A stretch of 64,000 nucleotides of DNA from an uncultured Eubacteriales bacterium (lineage in GTDB: Bacteria > Bacillota > Clostridia > Oscillospirales > Acutalibacteraceae), in the NCBI GenBank assembly GCA_934464615.1, contig CAKSKA010000009.1:5480-69479 (forward strand), in the 5' to 3' direction. The translations under genes and the position numbers were made by a program. Of this stretch, positions 25,232 through 34,311 are shown piece by piece. The stretch's first letter is position 1. Each line of letters starts with the position of its first letter. The notes under the pieces are model-generated. The model did no database searches, was not told the origin of the DNA, and saw nothing but the letters and a program-made list of their open reading frames with translations.

Positions 25232-25834
25232 TTGTCGGAAGAAGCAATTATCAAGCACTGTTCCCCAACGCTTGCAGGATTAAAAACCGGAAATATGTTC
25301 ACATACCCTTATAAAAACGCAGATGAAATGCGCTGTGCTGTCCGTCATTGGAACAAAATACTGTCCCGCAGGGGATTGCGCATTTTACCGTTAAGGTATT
25401 TTAATAACAAAGCGCTGATATACCTTTACCGTCCGTCAGATCTTTCAAAGGATTTGCAAAATGCCGCAGCATGCAATATTCTCCGCAAATGCGGATACGG
25501 TGTGTGCGCGCCGAATATATGTGTTGCAAAACTTGCAAAACGTATGGCGGAATACAAGGAATTTCCGCACGAAATAGGATTGTTCCTCGGCTATCCGCCG
25601 GAAGATGTACGCGGTTTTATAGAAAACAAAGCAGGGCATTGCAAATATGTAGGATATTGGAAAGTTTACGGCGATGAAGCCGCAGCAAAAAAGACGTTTG
25701 CAAAATACAGAAAATGTACGCAAATTTATACCGAACAGCACACAGAGGGTAAAAATATCGAACGGCTGATTGTGCCTGCCCGAAAAACAGGCAATAAGGC
25801 AACGGGTGTGACAAAATATAACGCGTCGCACTGA
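25232..25834 (+). CDS. DUF3793 family protein
   Basis: This is a 200-residue soluble protein matching the DUF3793 layout. It begins EAIIKHCSPTLAGLKTGNMF, has LYRPSDLSKDL in the middle and the conserved EFPHEIGLFLGYPPEDVRGFI and YVGYWKVYGDEAAAKKTFAKY toward the C-terminus. The TTG at 25232 has CGGAGG eight bases upstream; an earlier ATG in frame (25157) lacks one. DUF3793 genes commonly precede flavodoxin genes, as here, 18 bases apart. The biochemical function is unknown. An iron-limitation role is inferred from the operator boxes. Confidence 0.87.
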   Translation: MSEEAIIKHCSPTLAGLKTGNMFTYPYKNADEMRCAVRHWNKILSRRGLRILPLRYFNNKALIYLYRPSDLSKDLQNAAACNILRKCGYGVCAPNICVAKLAKRMAEYKEFPHEIGLFLGYPPEDVRGFIENKAGHCKYVGYWKVYGDEAAAKKTFAKYRKCTQIYTEQHTEGKNIERLIVPARKTGNKATGVTKYNASH

Positions 25835-25852
25835 CAGAAAGGGAGTATAATA

Positions 25853-26275
25853 ATGAGTAAAATAGCTGTAGTTTATTGGAGTGGTACCGGAAATACACAG
25901 GCAATGGCAGAAGCCGTAGCCGACGGTGCAAAGTCGGCCGGTGCGGAGGTTTCTTTATTTACCTGCACCGAATTTGATGCCGGAACGGCGGACTCTTTTG
26001 ATGCAATAGCATTCGGTTGTCCGGCAATGGGCGACGAAGTTTTGGAAGAAAGCGAATTTTTACCCGTGTTTGAGTCCTGCGAGGGCAAATTAAAAGGTAA
26101 AAAAATCGCGCTTTTCGGTTCTTACGGATGGGGCGACGGCGAATGGATGCGTAACTGGGAAGAAACCTGCAAAGCAGACGGCGCGGTTTTGGCATGCGAT
26201 TCCGTAATATGCAACGACGCACCGGACGGCAGTGCCGTCGACGATTGTAAAAACCTTGGAAAAGCGTTAGTTTGA
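25853..26275 (+). CDS. Flavodoxin
   Basis: This is a 140-residue short-chain flavodoxin. The FMN phosphate loop is WSGTGNTQAMA (about residues 9-19). The isoalloxazine-binding loops lie around FGCPAMGDE and LFGSYGWGDGEWM. It is an electron carrier that can replace ferredoxin when iron is scarce. It is the second gene after DUF3793, behind a promoter with iron-repressor-like boxes, and is closed by a palindromic terminator. Confidence 0.93.
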   Translation: MSKIAVVYWSGTGNTQAMAEAVADGAKSAGAEVSLFTCTEFDAGTADSFDAIAFGCPAMGDEVLEESEFLPVFESCEGKLKGKKIALFGSYGWGDGEWMRNWEETCKADGAVLACDSVICNDAPDGSAVDDCKNLGKALV

Positions 26276-26295
26276 GTTTTTGAATATGAAAATCC

Positions 26296-26327
26296 GACAG
26301 GAAAAATGTTTAAACATTTTTCCTGTC
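26296..26327. terminator. Bidirectional terminator between flavodoxin and bile salt hydrolase
   Basis: A perfect 32-base palindrome (16-base arms starting GACAGG) is T-rich on both sides. The last codons of the hydrolase gene overlap its right arm. Confidence 0.8.
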
Positions 26328-27314
26328 ATTTTTATTTGGTGTGATAAAATTCGGCTGCGGTGTATTATCCATTTTAAAAACGTACGGCGTTTTACCGTCA
26401 AGGTCAAAGTCATGCACATCTATTACCGTAGGATTGGGGTTTTCGTACGTTGTGTAGTAATAAATTCCGCGGTCGGCATTATAACAAACGGTATAAACGG
26501 TATATTCGTATTTTCCGTTTTCAAGCAAACAACAACCTTTTACCTGTTTTACATTTCCCAAAATATTAAAAAACTGATTTACACTTTGCGCGTTTGTGCC
26601 GTCGCTTACGCTGTTTAATTTTGTAAAAGCGGCGCGCACAAATCTGGACTGCGAAGAAACATCGCCCGGCAAGCCGATACCGCCCATTCCGCGGCTGTAT
26701 TTTTGCAGATTAATTTTGTTTGAAAAATGATTTTCAGGCGTTGCCGCACCCACCGACATATAATTGTTTAAAGCAAACATCTGGTAATCAAACGGCGGAT
26801 TGTTGGCAAGCACACCTACGGGATTGTTGTATATTTTTATTACACCGTCGGTTATTTCCGCAGTAATGCACTTATTTTTGTCCGCCGCCATCCAATGCAG
26901 CTGTGCGGTCGGCAGCTCGCTGTCAAACGGAGTATCGGTAACATTAATATTTTTGCACATTTCGCATACTTCGTCGGTTGTTTTGCAATTGATAAGTATA
27001 TGCAAAATAAACTCATACGCCGCAACATTTACGGCGTTGTCCTTTAAATTTTCCGCATAGCGCGCATTTCCCGTAAAATTCAGTCCTGCCGCACAAAGTC
27101 CGTACTCATTGGCGGCATCGTAAAACAGCGGATACCCGTTTTTTATATGTGCTGTGCCTATTATTGCCGAGTGTGCCGCCGTACGCCCCGAAAACCTGAA
27201 ATCAACAGGATAATTGCGCGGTAAAACAACTATACTTTCCCCGTAAGTAAACTCGTAATCCAATGTTCTGCCGAAATAAAAATCTTTTGTTTTGTAAGTT
27301 ATTGCCGTACACAT
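26310..27314 (-). CDS. Bile salt hydrolase / choloylglycine hydrolase family
   Basis: This is a 334-residue Ntn hydrolase. The start is MCTAITYK, so removal of Met exposes Cys2, the nucleophile. Arg16 and Asp19 (GRTLD), Asn79 (AGLNF), the NNPPF asparagine and Arg in SSQSRFVRAAF match the known catalytic set. These enzymes release glycine or taurine from conjugated bile acids, and some cleave penicillin V. ATG 27314 has GGAGG eight bases upstream; the frame is open further upstream but without support. No signal peptide is seen, so the enzyme is likely cytoplasmic. Confidence 0.9.
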   Translation of the reverse strand: MCTAITYKTKDFYFGRTLDYEFTYGESIVVLPRNYPVDFRFSGRTAAHSAIIGTAHIKNGYPLFYDAANEYGLCAAGLNFTGNARYAENLKDNAVNVAAYEFILHILINCKTTDEVCEMCKNINVTDTPFDSELPTAQLHWMAADKNKCITAEITDGVIKIYNNPVGVLANNPPFDYQMFALNNYMSVGAATPENHFSNKINLQKYSRGMGGIGLPGDVSSQSRFVRAAFTKLNSVSDGTNAQSVNQFFNILGNVKQVKGCCLLENGKYEYTVYTVCYNADRGIYYYTTYENPNPTVIDVHDFDLDGKTPYVFKMDNTPQPNFITPNKNDRKNV

Positions 27315-27373
27315 ATAACATCCCTCCGCCGATAGTATTGACAGGACGGACGGTAATATTAAAATTGTCGTCA

Positions 27374-27402
27374 TTGACAACGGCGGCAATAACAGGTATA
27401 AT
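27374..27402 (+). promoter_or_regulatory. brnQ promoter
   Basis: A perfect TTGACA-17-TATAAT ends 72 bases before brnQ. Confidence 0.8.
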
Positions 27403-27474
27403 TGTTTTACTCGGCGCTGTATGGGGTTACTTACATACCGTGTCCTTACAAATAACTTTAGGTGGTTTGAGTAA

Positions 27475-28830
27475 ATGAAAACAAAATTAAAGTTTAAAGA
27501 ATATGTATACGTTGCAAGTATGCTGTTCGGTCTGTTTTTCGGCGCGGGAAATCTTATTTTCCCTATACATATGGGGCAAATGGCAGGACACAACACATGG
27601 CTTGCAATACTCGGCTTTCTTATTACGGGCGTCGGTCTGCCGCTTTTAAGCGTTGCGGCTCTCGGCATCAGCCGCAGTACCGGTCTTTTTGATTTAAGCA
27701 GCAAAGTCACGCGTCCTTACGCTTATGTGTTTACCTGCTTGCTCTATTTAACAATAGGACCGTTCTTTGCAATTCCGCGTTGCGCCACAACGTCATTCAC
27801 CGTGGGACTTGAACAGGTTTTGCCGCAAAACGGCCACGCGTCGCTTTATCTTTTTATATTTACATTAATTTTCTTTATTGCGGCGTTGTTGTTCTCGCTT
27901 TTCCCCGGCAAAATTCTTACCTGGGTAGGAAAAATACTTAACCCGATATTCTTAGCTTTTTTGGCGGTTTTAATAATTGTTTCGTTTATAAATCCGTCTG
28001 CTTCGATTGCCGACGTTGCGCCGCAGGGTGATTATATTACAAAACCGCTTTTTACCGGATTTTTGGAAGGCTACAATACAATGGATGTTTTGGCAGGTCT
28101 TGCATTCGGCATAATCGTAGTACAGGTAATACGCGATTTAGGGGTTGAAGACGAAGGCGCTATCGCTTCCAATACGGTGCGTTCCGGTATTTTCAGTTGC
28201 TTGCTTATGGCGGCAATTTATGTGGCGGTTACCGTTGTAGGTACGCAAAGCCGCGGTTTTGCACAAGTAAGCGAAAACGGCGGAATAGGTTTTGCGCAAA
28301 TAGCGCAGCACTACCTCGGCACACCGGGACTGTTTATACTTGCCGCAACCGTAACGTTTGCCTGCCTTAAAACCGCTGTAGGACTTGTTACAAGCTGTGC
28401 GGAAACATTTGCCGCAATTTTCCCCGGCGGCCCCGCATATCGCGTTTGGGCAATAATATTCAGCGTGGTTTCATTCCTTTTTGCAAACTTGGGATTAAGC
28501 ACTATAATAGAATTCTCGATTCCCGTTCTTATGTTCTTGTATCCCCTTGCAATAACGCTTGTATTGCTGGCACTGTTCGGCAAATTCTTTAATCACGACC
28601 GCACAGTTTACTGCTTTGTTACAGGATTTACGCTTGTTGCCGCAATACTTGACTTGTTGGCGGCATTACCGGAAAATGTTGTAAAAGTATTAAAAACCGA
28701 TGTTTTTGTAAATGCCGTAAACAAATACCTGCCTTTCTCCGATGTGGGACTCGGTTGGGTTTGTCCCGCGCTTGCAGGCCTTGTAATAGGACTGGCGGTA
28801 CACTTTATTAAAAAGACGAAAAAAGCATAA
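27475..28830 (+). CDS. brnQ: Branched-chain amino acid carrier BrnQ
   Basis: This is a 451-residue secondary transporter with twelve hydrophobic segments. It imports Leu, Ile and Val, coupled to Na+ or H+. The family signature FGLFFGAGNLIFPIHMG (about residues 18-34) and the IGPFFAIPRCATTSFTVG segment are unmistakable. It diverges from the bile salt hydrolase gene. A second branched-chain uptake system of ABC type lies at 58-63 kb. Confidence 0.95.
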   Translation: MKTKLKFKEYVYVASMLFGLFFGAGNLIFPIHMGQMAGHNTWLAILGFLITGVGLPLLSVAALGISRSTGLFDLSSKVTRPYAYVFTCLLYLTIGPFFAIPRCATTSFTVGLEQVLPQNGHASLYLFIFTLIFFIAALLFSLFPGKILTWVGKILNPIFLAFLAVLIIVSFINPSASIADVAPQGDYITKPLFTGFLEGYNTMDVLAGLAFGIIVVQVIRDLGVEDEGAIASNTVRSGIFSCLLMAAIYVAVTVVGTQSRGFAQVSENGGIGFAQIAQHYLGTPGLFILAATVTFACLKTAVGLVTSCAETFAAIFPGGPAYRVWAIIFSVVSFLFANLGLSTIIEFSIPVLMFLYPLAITLVLLALFGKFFNHDRTVYCFVTGFTLVAAILDLLAALPENVVKVLKTDVFVNAVNKYLPFSDVGLGWVCPALAGLVIGLAVHFIKKTKKA

Positions 28831-28866
28831 AAAAATCCTGACTGTTTTTACGCAGTCAGGATTTTT
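28831..28866. terminator. Bidirectional terminator after brnQ
   Basis: Fourteen-base arms around ATCCTGACTG are flanked by A- and T-runs. Confidence 0.9.
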
Positions 28867-29469
28867 CTATTCAAACAATACGGCTATGCTGTTGACAATT
28901 TTCTTTATGTCGGTGCTTGCGGTGTTAACGCATAAATCGTAATTTGCCTTATCTCCCCACTTTTGACCGGTAAGGAATTCGTAATAATTCTTTCTTGATT
29001 TATCAACGCTTAAAATCTTTTGTTTTAATTCCTTTGCGCTTAAATTCTCGTCCGCATCGCCTTTTTGGCGGCAGCGCCGCATTTTAGACTCCATATCGGC
29101 ATAAAAGAAAAGTCGGAACGGTTTAAAATCGCTTAAAACATAGTCTGCGCTTCTTCCTACTATAACACAGTCGGATTTTTCCGCCATTTCGTGCAGAATT
29201 TCGCTTTCCTTGCGTATTACTTCAAGTTGCTGTTCAAGCGTGGGATCGGGCTCCGACCAAAATGTTTTGCCTATGGTAATGGCAAGCAACGGTGACGGAC
29301 GCTTTTCCTCAATATTGCGGACATACTCAGCCGCCAGCGATGTACGCTTTATAATTTCGTTGACGATTTCGTGGTCATAATAAGCTATACCCAGCTTTTC
29401 GGCAAGTCTGCGGCCTGCTTCTCTGCCGCCGCTTCCGAATTCTCTGCCTATGGTGATTATTCTGTTCAT
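28867..29469 (-). CDS. Cytidylate kinase-like family protein
   Basis: This is a 200-residue P-loop kinase. The phosphate loop is GREFGSGGREAGRRLAEKL, followed by YYDHEIV; a VIVGRSADYVL segment and FFYADMESKMRR lid region follow. The family is related to CMP kinase, but its members often stand alone and the substrate is not established. I prefer the ATG at 29469, although its ribosome site (GGGAAGTG) is weak; the frame opens at 29568. A promoter was not evident. Confidence 0.82.
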   Translation of the reverse strand: MNRIITIGREFGSGGREAGRRLAEKLGIAYYDHEIVNEIIKRTSLAAEYVRNIEEKRPSPLLAITIGKTFWSEPDPTLEQQLEVIRKESEILHEMAEKSDCVIVGRSADYVLSDFKPFRLFFYADMESKMRRCRQKGDADENLSAKELKQKILSVDKSRKNYYEFLTGQKWGDKANYDLCVNTASTDIKKIVNSIAVLFE

Positions 29470-29670
29470 ACTCACACTTCCCATCATACCGGTGCGGCAG
29501 AACTTACGCCTGTCACACTGCTTTATAATTATTATAATTGCATATTTAAAAAAGGTCAAGTACGGCAAATTTAAAAGTATATTACAAATTTTAACAACTT
29601 ATTCATAAATATGTTGTATAATATAGATAATGTTACAGGGATGTAGCATAATGCAAAGGAGGAAAATTAA

Positions 29671-30819
29671 ATGGCAAACAGATTTGTACTTAACGAAACT
29701 TCTTATCACGGCAGCGATGCCATAAACAGCATTGCGGACGAAGCGGCAGGCAGAGGCTTTAAAAAAGCATTTGTTTGTTCCGATCCCGACCTTATAAAGT
29801 TCGGCGTTACAAAAAAAGTACTTGACGTACTTGAAAACGCGGGACTTGACTATGAAGTATATTCGAATATTAAACCCAATCCGACAATTGAAAATGTGCA
29901 GACAGGTGTTGACGCATTTAAAAAATCCGGTGCGGATTATATAATTGCCATCGGCGGCGGTTCTTCTATGGACACGGCAAAAGCAATAGGCATAATTATT
30001 GCAAACCCTGAATTTGAGGATGTTGTAAGCCTTGAGGGTGTCGCCCCGACAAAGAATAAGAGTGTTCCGATTTTTGCCGTTCCCACAACGGCAGGCACAG
30101 CGGCGGAAGTTACAATAAACTATGTAATTACCGATACCGCCAAAAACAGAAAAATGGTTTGCGTAGATCCTAAAGACATTCCCGTTGTGGCTTTTGTGGA
30201 TCCGGATATGATGTCGTCAATGCCCAAAGGTCTTACCGCAGCTACCGGTATGGACGCGCTTACACACGCTATTGAAGGTTACATTACCGCAGGCGCTTGG
30301 GAACTTTCCGATATGTTCCACTTAAAAGCAATTGAGATAATCTCACGTTCGCTTCGTGCGGCAGTTGCAAACACACCCGAGGGCAGAACTGATATGGCGC
30401 TCGGTCAATATGTTGCCGGTATGGGATTTTCAAATGTAGGACTCGGAATCGTTCACTCAATGGCTCATCCTCTCGGCGCTTTGTATGATACTCCGCACGG
30501 CGTTGCAAACGCAATAATTTTGCCGACCGTAATGGAATATAATGCACCGGCTACGGGTGAAAAATACCGTGAAATAGCACGCGCCATGGGTGTTGAAGGT
30601 GTAGATTCCATGACTCAGGAGCAATACAGAAAAGCTGCTGTTGACGCTGTACGTCAGTTGTCCCACGATGTCGGAATTCCGGCAGACCTTAAGGAAATTG
30701 TTAAAAAAGAGGATATTCCTTTCCTTGCTCAGTCTGCTTACGACGATGCTTGCCGTCCGGGCAATCCGAAAGAAACAAGTGTTGCCGATATTACAAAGCT
30801 GTACGAAAGTCTTATATAA
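29671..30819 (+). CDS. fucO: Iron-containing alcohol dehydrogenase, lactaldehyde reductase type
   Basis: This is a 382-residue group III dehydrogenase. It has the NAD-binding GGGSSMDTAKA motif, PTTAGTAAEVT and iron ligands in DALTHAIEGY, HSMAHPLGA and DTPHGVANAI. The sequence is close to FucO-type enzymes that reduce L-lactaldehyde to L-1,2-propanediol. The rhamnose operon 19 kb away produces L-lactaldehyde, so the assignment fits the metabolism. Other short-chain alcohols remain possible substrates. AGGAGG precedes the ATG. Confidence 0.9.
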   Translation: MANRFVLNETSYHGSDAINSIADEAAGRGFKKAFVCSDPDLIKFGVTKKVLDVLENAGLDYEVYSNIKPNPTIENVQTGVDAFKKSGADYIIAIGGGSSMDTAKAIGIIIANPEFEDVVSLEGVAPTKNKSVPIFAVPTTAGTAAEVTINYVITDTAKNRKMVCVDPKDIPVVAFVDPDMMSSMPKGLTAATGMDALTHAIEGYITAGAWELSDMFHLKAIEIISRSLRAAVANTPEGRTDMALGQYVAGMGFSNVGLGIVHSMAHPLGALYDTPHGVANAIILPTVMEYNAPATGEKYREIARAMGVEGVDSMTQEQYRKAAVDAVRQLSHDVGIPADLKEIVKKEDIPFLAQSAYDDACRPGNPKETSVADITKLYESLI

Positions 30820-30833
30820 AATATTCGGTTGAT

Positions 30834-30867
30834 AAAACCCCCGTTTTCGTTTGAAAACGGGGGTTTT
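30834..30867. terminator. Bidirectional terminator between fucO and spoIIE
   Basis: Fifteen-base perfect arms (AAAACCCCCGTTTTC) surround a 4-base loop, with a T-run on the plus side. Confidence 0.9.
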
Positions 30868-33174
30868 TTATATTGCTTTTTCAACTATTGCCGCCATAAC
30901 GGTTATATCGTCCTCGTGGTTGTCGCTGCGCCGACGTTTTGCACATGCCGACAGATGTTCCGCCAACTCCTGCGCACTGCCGTTTTCCCACGCCTCAAGC
31001 TCGGCGCATATCCATTCCGTACCCTCGGTTACGGCTCCGTCGCTCATAAGCAAAAGTATATCGCCTACGGCAAGCCTGAATGTCGCCTTGTCAAATGCAA
31101 TATCGCGCAGTATTCCGGCAGGCAGCGATGTGCTTTGCGCCTTTCCCGTTCTGCCGCTGCGGCGTACAAGGGTGGGGGCGGCGCCTGCTTTAAACAAATC
31201 CGTTCTGCCGGAAAACAAATCTATAACCGCAATATCCACCGTTGCGAGCGATTCGTCGGTAGATTTAAAAATCATGGATGAATTGAGTATCCTGAGCGAA
31301 CAGTCATATCCGAATCCCGCTTTTAAAAGTCTGCTCATAAGTCCCGACGCCATGGCGCTGTCTACCGCAGCCCTGCCGCCTGTTCCCATTCCGTCGCTTA
31401 AAACAAGTATTGCCCTGCCCTTGCCGTCAAGAAAATATCTGTAAGCGTCGCCGCACATATTTTTCCCGTCTGCAATAAATTGATTTACGCCTATATCAAC
31501 CCTGAAAGGCGCTTTTTCATTTAAGTTAATCAATGTTTCGTTGGAAAGCACCGTAACCACGGGCGCGTCAAAATCGCGGTCGCATACCAATTCAACCTGA
31601 CGCATTATCTGCATACGGTTTACAACGGTTTCTCCCCTTGAATTAAGCCGTATTTCCACATTCATTCTGCCGTATTTATCGGTTTTGCAGCAGCAGCCGT
31701 CGGTTATAATGTCTATTGCTTTAAGTCCCGCCGCAATATTTTCCGCCGCCGCGTTATCGTATTGCTCGCCGTTTTCGATTTCCTCGCTCATATCAAGCAG
31801 CATATTCGAAATTCCCGAAAACTGATCAGACACCACGCTGCGTACTTCGTCAATTCTGTTTTCAGCCGCAAGGCGCGCGGCATAATCGGAATAATGCTTA
31901 TAAACCGCACTGCCGAATGCCTGCGGCCGCAGACAGCCTGCTTTAAATTCTTCATCGGCAAAGTCTTCCGGTCTTGTTTCGCCGGATTTTACCGCACGCG
32001 TCATTTCAACAACGGCGGCGGTCGTTTTATCCCGTCTTTTTTCCCAGCAATGCATACGCAATGTACAGCCTCTGCAGGCATCCTGCTCTATGCTTGTAAA
32101 AACATCGCAAAGTTCGGGCGAGTTTACTTTTGCAAGCTCGTGTGCCACCTGTTCTACCGTATCGGACACGTCGCTTAACGCGCTTGCGGCAAATTTAAGT
32201 CGCATTGTAACGGATTTTTTTATTCCCGTAGGCGCCTCGACCGCCGGCATAGGCGAAACGGTTTTTCCGAATTTTAAACATACGCCGCGCGGAATAAGTA
32301 AAAAAATCACCGATGCCGCCGCGGTTTCTATTAAATAAACCACCGTGTTACTGCCGCCCATAACCGTACCTGCCGTAAAAACGGCAATTACAAACGATAC
32401 AAATATACCGTACTTACCGAGGGACGAAAACGCGCCGGCAATCAATCCCCCGAATGAAAGCAGAACAAGGCTTGAAGGATCGCGCGAGCAAAGCAGGGCC
32501 ATCATTCCGTATGCGGCGCCGCAAACCGCCGAAAAGCCGGAAAAAGCAAACCGCGCCGTCATAAGTACAATGACCGATGCCGCTATTCTTCCTACAGACA
32601 CCTGTCCTATGTTAATACCGAAAAGTCCAGAGCATAAAACCGCACTTGCTATCAGCAAACTTGTAAGTTCGCGTGCGGAAAGCCCAACCGTTTGTTTTTT
32701 AAGGGCGATTTGCGCATATGCGATAAAATACGCCGCAGCTGCAGCAAGTGTTGCTTCGGCGGCAGCTGTAACAATGTCCATAACATCGCTTTTTACCGTT
32801 ACTATACCGGTAGAAAGCGTTACAAGCAATACGGATACTGCCGAAAAAGCAGGTTTAAGTTCCCCTTTTACCGCACCGCCGGCAAGTATTTTTATTGCCG
32901 CTATACCGACAGCCGCAACAATATACCTAAACGAAAAAACCTTTGCGCCGGTAAACAGGTAGCCCAAAACCGCCCCTGCCGCTGCCGATGCCGTACAGTA
33001 CTTGTCCGCACCGCCTATTACAGCCAACCCGAAGGGAGTCAGCGTATCAAGTACGGTTGCGCGCGCACAAAGCCAACCGACCGCAGCAAAAAAAACATGC
33101 TTTAACAGTGCGCTTAAAATATCACCCTTTGTCCCGTATATCCCCGACGTTTTAGCTTTAATTGCCTCTTTCAA
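30868..33174 (-). CDS. spoIIE: Stage II sporulation protein E (serine phosphatase)
   Basis: This is a protein of about 768 residues. An N-terminal half with around ten membrane segments (residues 20-310) is followed by a regulatory linker with several Cys (DACRGCTLRMHCWEK). A C-terminal PP2C phosphatase domain has LVLSDGMGTGGRAAVDSAMASGLM and LLLMSDGAVTEG, which carry the metal-binding Asp residues. SpoIIE dephosphorylates SpoIIAA to release sigma F in the forespore and takes part in polar division. A TTG at 33174 with GGTGA upstream is favoured; a GTG at 33183 is possible. Confidence 0.94.
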   Translation of the reverse strand: MKEAIKAKTSGIYGTKGDILSALLKHVFFAAVGWLCARATVLDTLTPFGLAVIGGADKYCTASAAAGAVLGYLFTGAKVFSFRYIVAAVGIAAIKILAGGAVKGELKPAFSAVSVLLVTLSTGIVTVKSDVMDIVTAAAEATLAAAAAYFIAYAQIALKKQTVGLSARELTSLLIASAVLCSGLFGINIGQVSVGRIAASVIVLMTARFAFSGFSAVCGAAYGMMALLCSRDPSSLVLLSFGGLIAGAFSSLGKYGIFVSFVIAVFTAGTVMGGSNTVVYLIETAAASVIFLLIPRGVCLKFGKTVSPMPAVEAPTGIKKSVTMRLKFAASALSDVSDTVEQVAHELAKVNSPELCDVFTSIEQDACRGCTLRMHCWEKRRDKTTAAVVEMTRAVKSGETRPEDFADEEFKAGCLRPQAFGSAVYKHYSDYAARLAAENRIDEVRSVVSDQFSGISNMLLDMSEEIENGEQYDNAAAENIAAGLKAIDIITDGCCCKTDKYGRMNVEIRLNSRGETVVNRMQIMRQVELVCDRDFDAPVVTVLSNETLINLNEKAPFRVDIGVNQFIADGKNMCGDAYRYFLDGKGRAILVLSDGMGTGGRAAVDSAMASGLMSRLLKAGFGYDCSLRILNSSMIFKSTDESLATVDIAVIDLFSGRTDLFKAGAAPTLVRRSGRTGKAQSTSLPAGILRDIAFDKATFRLAVGDILLLMSDGAVTEGTEWICAELEAWENGSAQELAEHLSACAKRRRSDNHEDDITVMAAIVEKAI

Positions 33175-33221
33175 AAAAATCACCGCCGAAAATATTAACC
33201 GAATTCTTATTCGGCTAATCT

Positions 33222-33255
33222 ATTATACTGCCGACGCCTTGCATATTTTGTCACA
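33222..33255 (-). promoter_or_regulatory. Candidate Spo0A-controlled spoIIE promoter
   Basis: On the minus strand, GTGACA (33254-33249) and TATAAT (33227-33222) are separated by 21 bases. The box TGTGACAAA at 33255-33247 differs from a 0A box by one base and overlaps the -35. Bacillus spoIIE has the same long spacing and uses phosphorylated Spo0A. Confidence 0.55.
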
Positions 33256-33339
33256 CGCCGTACGGCGATTTTGCGGTTTTTTTGCAAAAAAAAGTACAGA
33301 ACAATAATGTCCTGTACCCTTTTGTCCCAAATACTGTAA

Positions 33340-33693
33340 TTATTCGGCCGTTTCGTCGTCCGTCGCCAAATCCGCAATATGAACATTTACGCGCGTTATG
33401 GCATTTCCCGTCATATCCTGAACTTTGTCTTTAATGTTTTGCTGGACCGACTCCGCAACGGTTTTAACATTATTGCCGCTTTTTGCAGCAATATATACAT
33501 CAATGCTTGCAGCCCCGTTTTTAACCGTAACCCTTGCCGGTTTAAATGCCGAACCGTTGTTGACTATACCCTTTATATCCAATGATTTATTTGCCATATG
33601 TGCAACGCCCTCAACCTCAAGCGCAGCAAGCACTACTATCTTCTCAATAACATCGGTGTTGATTCCGAGACCGCCTGACATATTTTTATCCAT
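33340..33693 (-). CDS. Asp23/Gls24 family envelope-stress protein
   Basis: This is a 117-residue protein of the Asp23/YqhY/YloU family. The N-terminal TDVIEKIVVLAALEVEGVAHMA, the middle VTVKNGAASIDVYIAAKSG and the VQQNIKDKVQDMTGNAITRVNVHI helix are typical. Members are small cytosolic or membrane-associated proteins linked to cell-envelope stress and lipid balance. The position between spoIIIAH and spoIIE is common for YqhY-like genes in clostridia. AAGGAGG precedes the ATG. Confidence 0.9.
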   Translation of the reverse strand: MDKNMSGGLGINTDVIEKIVVLAALEVEGVAHMANKSLDIKGIVNNGSAFKPARVTVKNGAASIDVYIAAKSGNNVKTVAESVQQNIKDKVQDMTGNAITRVNVHIADLATDDETAE

Positions 33694-33780
33694 TTATATT
33701 TCCTCCTTTTAGGCATTATAAATTCTCATATTTTACAGTTCCTGTTTTGTTATTATACCACCTTTTTTAAGCGAACACAA

Positions 33781-34311
33781 CTATTTTACCGCAAGAATTT
33801 TTATCTTATCGGCCGTAAAGCCGCTTTGTGCGGACGCAATGTCCTGTATTTGCAGGGTTTGTGTTGCCGTAAGGGAATCGCCGCGCACAACTATATTTAT
33901 ATCGTTATCGCCTATTATGGCAACAGCGTCGGTAAATCCTTTTGCTTTAAGCAGGGACTCAATATTTGCCTCCGCCGTACGCTGTGCCGCTATTCCGGCA
34001 GCCTTATCGGCAGCCGCAGCAACGGTATCGCTGTTGCCGCCGGCGGTTTTAATAGTTTGCTCAAGCTGTGCCTGCGTTTCGTCACGGGCATCGTCGCGTT
34101 CTTTTTTTGCCGTTGTAAAATAGTCGGCCTTTGCGGAAGTTTCAACCGCTTCGCCCGATACGTTATCCACATATTCGGCTTCGCCCAAATATTTTGTTTT
34201 ATTGTCGGTGGTGGGCGCATATTTCATATTAAACCACACGGCTGCGCCCAAAGCCACCACCATAACTGCCAAAAGCAGCTGACCTTTTCCGAGTACCTTA
34301 CCTTTTTTCAT
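33781..34311 (-). CDS. spoIIIAH: Stage III sporulation protein AH
   Basis: This is a 176-residue protein with one N-terminal membrane segment (residues 10-28) and a C-terminal ring-building (YscJ/FliF-like) domain; the linker holds the coiled stretch KKERDDARDETQAQLE. SpoIIIAH sits in the mother-cell membrane and binds forespore SpoIIQ, forming the channel that feeds the forespore. It is the last gene of the operon and its start overlaps spoIIIAG by 14 bases. spoIIQ is not in the window. Confidence 0.9.
   Translation of the reverse strand: MKKGKVLGKGQLLLAVMVVALGAAVWFNMKYAPTTDNKTKYLGEAEYVDNVSGEAVETSAKADYFTTAKKERDDARDETQAQLEQTIKTAGGNSDTVAAAADKAAGIAAQRTAEANIESLLKAKGFTDAVAIIGDNDINIVVRGDSLTATQTLQIQDIASAQSGFTADKIKILAVK

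Noticed and set aside
26310..27710. N-terminal extension of the bile salt hydrolase to 466 residues
   Set aside because: The extra 132 residues overlap brnQ and its promoter, and the catalytic Cys must follow the initiator Met at 27314.
30851..33307. Several plus-strand frames of 65-205 codons opposite spoIIE
   Set aside because: These are antisense shadows caused by the GC pattern of spoIIE; no start signals or domains.
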